Made by a program: the position numbers and the translations under genes
Shown here: in pieces, positions 30,869 to 35,071 of the stretch
Layout of the letters: the number at the start of each line of letters is the position of its first letter
How positions within the stretch are numbered: the first letter of the stretch is position 1
Assembly: GCA_023255285.1 (NCBI GenBank)
Contig: JALRIY010000002.1
Location: forward strand, 1-35,071
DNA from: Algoriphagus sp.
Lineage (GTDB): Bacteria > Bacteroidota > Bacteroidia > Cytophagales > Cyclobacteriaceae
DNA length: 35,071 nt
Direction of reading: 5' to 3'
The notes under the pieces: generated by a model
What the model was told of the DNA's origin: nothing
The model's database searches: none
The model's input: the letters and a program-made list of their open reading frames with translations, nothing else

Positions 30869-31942
30869 ATGAAAAAACAAACCAAACTATTTCTTGTAGT
30901 AGGGATTCTTGCCTTGCTTGCTGCTGCCTATTTTTATCCTAGGTTAGGGAATCAAGAAGGAGAAAGTCCTGCCAAGTCAGGGCCTAAGGGGCCAGGTGAG
31001 CCTTTGGCAGTAGAGGTGATCCAATTGAAGAAGGAAACTTTGAATAACCAGCTTCAGGTTTCTGGAACTATTTTACCCAACGAGTCTGTAGCAATCAAGT
31101 CAGAAATTAGTGGGCTTGTTTCAAAAATAAATTTCAAGGAAGGAGAATACGTAACTAAGGGCACGCCACTCTTGTACCTAAATGACAACGAGCTTCAAGC
31201 ACAATTCCAACGGCTTCAGTACACACAAAAATTATTTCAAACCCAGGAATCTAGGCAAAAGCAACTTTTGGCAAGAGAGGCGATAAGTCAAGAAGAATAC
31301 GATATAGTACTTAACCAATACAATACAGCACTATCAGATATCAAATTGGTCCAAGCACAGCTTGAAAAGACTGTTATTCGTGCTCCATTTAGTGGCAGGT
31401 TAGGCCTACGTCAAGTATCGGAAGGGGCAGTAATCAATAGTTCAAATGTAATCGTAAGTATTGTCAATATTGATCCCATTAAACTAGAGTTCTCTATCCC
31501 AGAACGGTATGCAGGAATGGTCTCGGTAGGCTCTCCTATTTATTTTAGTAGTGAAGCTTCTAACGAAGAAGTAGTAGGAAAAGTCTATGCTTATGAACCC
31601 CAAATTGATGCAGCAACACGTACCATCAAATTGCGCGCACAAAGTCCCAATAGTGAAGGTAAATACCTTCCAGGGATGTTTGTAAAAATTCGATTTGTTC
31701 TGGATGTTCAGGAGGATGCCCTTCTCGTTCCAGCCGAATCTGTTATTCCTGAATTGTCAGGATACAAAGTATTCGTGGTAGGTGCGGATGGGAAAGCAGA
31801 ACAGCGACTCATTGAAATCGGTAAGCGTACCGATACACAAGTTCAGGTAGTCTCAGGCCTCAAGGAGGGAGATTTAGTCCTCACTACAGGGGTAATGCAA
31901 GTACGTCAAGGAATGCCAGTTAAGCCTACTCAAATAAATTAA
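30869..31942 (+). CDS. RND efflux periplasmic adaptor (membrane fusion protein)
   Basis: Periplasmic adaptor linking an RND pump to an outer-membrane channel. The 357-aa protein has an N-terminal membrane anchor (LFLVVGILALLAAAYFYPRL, 7-26; no lipobox Cys), then the standard barrel-sandwich-hairpin layout: lipoyl half 1 (ILPNESVAIKSEISGLVSKI then FKEGEYVTKGTPLLYL, about 68-108), a short alpha-hairpin (LQAQFQRLQYTQKLFQTQE to LEKTVIRAPFSG), lipoyl half 2 (RAPFSGRLGLRQVSEGAVIN), a beta-barrel (LEFSIPERYAGMVSVGSPIY) and the membrane-proximal domain (PAESVIPELSGYKVFVVGAD). Length is typical. The pump gene begins 5 bp downstream. The substrate cannot be inferred. Confidence 0.94.
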   Translation: MKKQTKLFLVVGILALLAAAYFYPRLGNQEGESPAKSGPKGPGEPLAVEVIQLKKETLNNQLQVSGTILPNESVAIKSEISGLVSKINFKEGEYVTKGTPLLYLNDNELQAQFQRLQYTQKLFQTQESRQKQLLAREAISQEEYDIVLNQYNTALSDIKLVQAQLEKTVIRAPFSGRLGLRQVSEGAVINSSNVIVSIVNIDPIKLEFSIPERYAGMVSVGSPIYFSSEASNEEVVGKVYAYEPQIDAATRTIKLRAQSPNSEGKYLPGMFVKIRFVLDVQEDALLVPAESVIPELSGYKVFVVGADGKAEQRLIEIGKRTDTQVQVVSGLKEGDLVLTTGVMQVRQGMPVKPTQIN

Positions 31943-31947
31943 CTCAC

Positions 31948-34900
31948 ATGGCTAGTCTCTCCAGTATCAGTATAAGAAGGCCAGTATTGGCAATGGTCAT
32001 GTCACTTGTCATCCTGCTATTTGGTGGGATTGGCATTTCGCTGTTGGGGGTACGCGAATACCCTTCTGTTGATCCTCCAGTGATTAATGTGAGTACTTCT
32101 TACGTGGGCGCCAATGCCGATGTCATCTTGGCTCAAATAACAGAACCACTTGAGGAACAGATTAATGGAATTCAAGGGATTAAATCCCTAACCTCTACGA
32201 GTTCGGATGGGCGTAGCAACATTACGGTAGAATTTGAGGTGGGAGCAGACTTAGAAGCTGCCGCAAACGATGTGCGGGACAAGGTTTCTGGCGCTCAGCG
32301 TAATTTACCACCTGATGCAGATCCTCCCGTCGTTTCAAAGGCAGATGCGGATTCCCAACCCATTATTGGAGTGAATGTTAAAAGCTCTAAAAGAAGTTTG
32401 CTTGAGCTTTCTGAAATTGCAGACAATGTATTTAAGGAGCGCCTACAAACTATCCCTGGTGTAAGTAGGGTACAAATATGGGGCGAAAAAGAATATGCCA
32501 TTCGCTTGCGTATGGACCCACTCAAAATGGCATCCTATGGCATCACTCCCATGGATGTGCTTGCCAAGATTCAAAGCGAAAATGTGGAACTTCCTTCTGG
32601 AAGAATCGAAGGACAGACCATTGAATTATCTGTGCGCACGAAAAGCAGGCTTAGTTCGCCACAAGAATTCAACGAGTTGATAATTAAAGAAAGCGAAACA
32701 AACTTAGTTCGGTTTCAGGATATTGGTACTGCGGAACTTTCGGCCTTAAATGAAAAGACCCTACTTCGTAGAGATGGAGTACCGATGGTGGCTGTTGTGC
32801 TTGTTCCCCTTCCTGGCTCCAACAACATTGAAATTGCCGATGAATTTTACAAGCGATTGGAGTTTATCAAAAAAGATCTCCCTGCAGATGTAAGCGCAGA
32901 GTTAGGTTTTGATGGAACTTCCTACATTCGGCAGTCCATTCAAGAGGTTCAAGAAACGATACTTACGGCCTTTATTCTCGTGGTTGCTATAATTTTCCTT
33001 TTTTTAAGGGATTGGCGAACCACTTTTATACCTGTTGTCACCATTCCGATTTCACTTATTGGCGTGTTTTTCATTATGTATTTGATGGATTTTTCCATCA
33101 ATGTACTTACTCTACTCGGAATTGTACTTTCCATTGGTTTGGTGGTGGATGATGCCATTGTCGTACTCGAAAACATATACTCTCGAATTGAAAAAGGGGA
33201 AAAGCCCATGGAGGCTGCTGCCAAAGGTTCTGAAGAAATATTTTTTGCAGTACTTGCTACTACGGTTGCCTTGGCAGCAGTTTTTCTGCCTGTAATTTTC
33301 TTGACAGGAACTACAGGGAGATTGTTTCGAGAATTTGGAATTGTTGTGGCTGGCTCTGTAATTATTTCCTCCTTTGTTGCACTTACCATGACCCCCATGC
33401 TGAGTGCAAAAATGCTGAAGTTGCGAACAAAGCAAAATGCGTTTTATCGGTTTACAGAACCATTCTTTGTTTGGTTAAACGAGCGCTACGATGCTGCTTT
33501 AAGTAGATTTATGACCGTTCGTTGGGTTGCTTTCCCAATCATTGGTCTAATGATGTTTGGGATTTACTGGCTTTTTTCAAACATTCAAACCGAGTTGGTT
33601 CCTATCGAAGATCGCTCAGAATTGCGTATCAACATGTCTGGCCCTGAGGGGGCAACCTTCTCATTTATGGACAAGGTTATCAGTGACCTAACCAATCAAC
33701 TCACGGTGGATTTAGCTGAAAATGAGCGAGAAGGCTTAACCAGTATGACCTCACCTGGATTTGGTACGGCCAATACCAACTCCGGATTTATACGAATTTA
33801 TTTGACAGACCCTGCAGTCCGTACGAGGACACAACAGGAGATCTTCACCCAAATTAACGGATCACTTAAAGGAGTGACAGCTGTTCGGGCGTTTGCCCAG
33901 CAACCTGTTTCTATTGGTGATCGACGAGGGGGATTGCCTGTTCAATATGTAATCCAAGCCCCAACGTTAGAAAAATTAAAGGAAGTAATTCCTCCCTTCT
34001 TGGAAAAAGCATCCCAAAACCCTGCCTTTATCTTTACAGATATCAATTTAAAGTTTACCAAACCTGAACTTGAGATAGAAATCGATCGTGAGCGGGCAAG
34101 AAACATGGGGGTATCGGTACAGGAAATTGCACGAACCTTGCAACTTTCTTATTCGGGACAACGATTTGCATATTTCATTAGAGGAGGCAAGCAATACCAG
34201 GTAATCGGTGAGATGCAACTTCAAGATCGAAATGAGCCTATAAATCTTCGCATGCTTTATGTGAGAGGTGATAATGGACAGCTCATTCAATTGGATAATT
34301 TGGTACGCGTGGTGGAGAAAAGTACTCCCCCTCAGTTGTACCGATTCAATCGTTTTGTAAGTGCCACTATCTCCGCAAATTTAGCCGATGGGGTGACCAT
34401 AGGCGTTGGATTGGAAGAGATGGATAAGATCGCAGCTGAAGTATTGGATGATTCGTATGCTACTGACGTTACCGGACCTTCCAAAGAATTTAGGGAAAGT
34501 TCCAACAGTTTGTTGTTTGCCTTTATTTTCGCCTTGGTTCTGATTTATTTGGTTCTTTCGGCTCAATTTGAAAGTTTCACGGATCCATTAACCATCATGT
34601 TTACAGTACCTTTAGCGATTTTTGGTGCATTGGCGACTCTTTGGCTATTTGGGTTTACCTTAAATATTTTTAGTCAAATTGGGATTATCATGCTTATTGG
34701 TTTGGTTACCAAGAATGGAATTTTAATTGTTGAATTTGCCAATCAACGTAAAGAACAGGGGATGGATGCAGAACAAGCGATTTTTGGAGCTGCAGTCGCC
34801 CGATTTAGACCAATTTTAATGACTAGTTTATCCACTATTTTGGGGATTCTTCCAATTGCCTTGGCTTTGGGAGCAGGTGCTGAAAGTAGGGTGCCTATGG

Positions 34901-35013
34901 GAGCTGCGGTAATCGGAGGGCTTACATTTTCTACCGTATTGACGCTATTCATCATCCCTGCAGTGTATACCTTCCTTACCTCTAAAAAAGGAGTTTTAGC
35001 AAAAACCGCATGA
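31948..35013 (+). CDS. RND efflux pump inner-membrane permease (AcrB/HAE1-like)
   Basis: Proton-driven resistance-nodulation-division transporter, inner-membrane trimer of a tripartite pump. 1021 aa, complete. Twelve membrane segments in the RND pattern: TM1 (RPVLAMVMSLVILLFGGIGIS, minus the last residue), TM2-6 near 340-500, TM7 near 525, TM8-12 near 850-1010. The proton-relay residues are present: D401 and D402 in GLVVDDAIVVLEN (TM4) and K922 in GLVTKNGILIVEF (TM10). The two large periplasmic loops (about 35-330 and 545-845) contain porter motifs such as EEQINGIQGIKSLTSTSSDG and REYPSVDPPVI. HAE1-type (drug/hydrophobe) rather than heavy-metal type, judging by size and N-terminus. The stop overlaps the next ATG (ATGA). 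Confidence 0.96.
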   Translation: MASLSSISIRRPVLAMVMSLVILLFGGIGISLLGVREYPSVDPPVINVSTSYVGANADVILAQITEPLEEQINGIQGIKSLTSTSSDGRSNITVEFEVGADLEAAANDVRDKVSGAQRNLPPDADPPVVSKADADSQPIIGVNVKSSKRSLLELSEIADNVFKERLQTIPGVSRVQIWGEKEYAIRLRMDPLKMASYGITPMDVLAKIQSENVELPSGRIEGQTIELSVRTKSRLSSPQEFNELIIKESETNLVRFQDIGTAELSALNEKTLLRRDGVPMVAVVLVPLPGSNNIEIADEFYKRLEFIKKDLPADVSAELGFDGTSYIRQSIQEVQETILTAFILVVAIIFLFLRDWRTTFIPVVTIPISLIGVFFIMYLMDFSINVLTLLGIVLSIGLVVDDAIVVLENIYSRIEKGEKPMEAAAKGSEEIFFAVLATTVALAAVFLPVIFLTGTTGRLFREFGIVVAGSVIISSFVALTMTPMLSAKMLKLRTKQNAFYRFTEPFFVWLNERYDAALSRFMTVRWVAFPIIGLMMFGIYWLFSNIQTELVPIEDRSELRINMSGPEGATFSFMDKVISDLTNQLTVDLAENEREGLTSMTSPGFGTANTNSGFIRIYLTDPAVRTRTQQEIFTQINGSLKGVTAVRAFAQQPVSIGDRRGGLPVQYVIQAPTLEKLKEVIPPFLEKASQNPAFIFTDINLKFTKPELEIEIDRERARNMGVSVQEIARTLQLSYSGQRFAYFIRGGKQYQVIGEMQLQDRNEPINLRMLYVRGDNGQLIQLDNLVRVVEKSTPPQLYRFNRFVSATISANLADGVTIGVGLEEMDKIAAEVLDDSYATDVTGPSKEFRESSNSLLFAFIFALVLIYLVLSAQFESFTDPLTIMFTVPLAIFGALATLWLFGFTLNIFSQIGIIMLIGLVTKNGILIVEFANQRKEQGMDAEQAIFGAAVARFRPILMTSLSTILGILPIALALGAGAESRVPMGAAVIGGLTFSTVLTLFIIPAVYTFLTSKKGVLAKTA

Positions 35014-35071
35014 AAAAAGGAACACTTTTGCTCGTATGGATCTTGAGCATAACCGGGGCTTGGGCACAAAT
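35010..35071 (+). CDS. Start of an exported protein, probably the outer-membrane channel (TolC family) of the RND system, partial
   Basis: The ATG (35010-35012) overlaps the TGA of the RND pump gene (35011-35013). The twenty visible codons, MKKGTLLLVWILSITGAWAQ, form a good signal peptide with cleavage after about Ala-19 or Gln-20. The window ends before any family motif appears. An adaptor-pump-channel order makes a TolC-type outer-membrane factor the likely product, which is inference from position only. Confidence 0.6.
   Translation, partial: MKKGTLLLVWILSITGAWAQ

Noticed and set aside
32949-33398. 149-aa minus-strand ORF within the RND pump gene
   Set aside because: Antisense shadow; Thr/Ser/Ile-rich translation with no motif, and the pump frame is intact across it.
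1-35071. Mobile elements, CRISPR arrays, tRNA/rRNA genes, defence systems, restriction enzymes or integrases
   Set aside because: No transposase, integrase, repeat-spacer pattern, tRNA cloverleaf, rRNA segment or defence-type protein motif was found on either strand.

Overview
The window looks like a chromosomal, mostly housekeeping stretch of a Bacteroidota genome, probably Cytophagales and close to the Cyclobacteriaceae/Algoriphagus type. The evidence is the gene content: a mutY-ssb-gldE block, an HU-TPR-small basic protein-RNase G block, a DUF3127 protein, and an Oar-like TonB-dependent receptor with a carboxypeptidase-regulatory-like domain. Several genes also have TAnnTTTG-type -7 promoter boxes, there is little Shine-Dalgarno signal, and GTG/TTG starts are frequent. 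No rRNA, tRNA, CRISPR array, insertion sequence, integrase or phage gene was recognised.

Layout. 1-1467(-): ClC anion channel/transporter cut by the left edge, then a secreted M28 peptidase (-) divergent from an unrecognised exported protein (+). 3563-4840(-): yebC followed without any gap by yjjX. 4841-5154: intergenic region with a nested inverted-repeat element, leading into a small Spy-like LTxxQ protein (+). 5609-11579(-): gltB-gltD glutamate synthase operon, preceded by an AT-rich leader with palindromic sites. 11952-14914(-): mutY, ssb, gldE, divergent from HU, TPR protein, a 29-aa AURKAIP1/COX24-type protein (not in the ORF track) and RNase G (+). 17995-18339(-): DUF3127 protein with an SSB-like C-terminus. 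18699-19509(+): ECF sigma factor overlapping a 79-aa partner. 19676-23295(-): aldehyde dehydrogenase, RluF-type pseudouridine synthase, M23 peptidase. 23576-25330(+): aspS, convergent with a YhhN lysoplasmalogenase-family protein (-). 26567-29830(+): Oar-like TonB-dependent receptor. 30072-35071(+): alpha/beta hydrolase, RND adaptor, RND pump and the start of the next gene (probably a TolC-type outer-membrane factor), tightly packed as one operon.

Functional themes are nitrogen assimilation (GltBD), genome maintenance (MutY, SSB, HU, DUF3127), RNA and translation (RNase G, mS38-like protein, YebC, RluF, AspRS), envelope functions (M23, M28, TonB-dependent receptor, RND efflux, Spy-like) and small-molecule housekeeping (YjjX, aldehyde dehydrogenase). 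I found no clear undescribed defence or mobile system. The most distinctive points are the 29-aa ribosome-like protein, the SSB-like tail on DUF3127, the unusual ion-pathway residues of the ClC protein, the ECF sigma/79-aa overlap, the HxC zinc motif in the M23 peptidase, and several unexplained structured intergenic elements. Many ORF-track starts are TTG/GTG codons upstream of better ATG starts; corrected starts are given with reasons.
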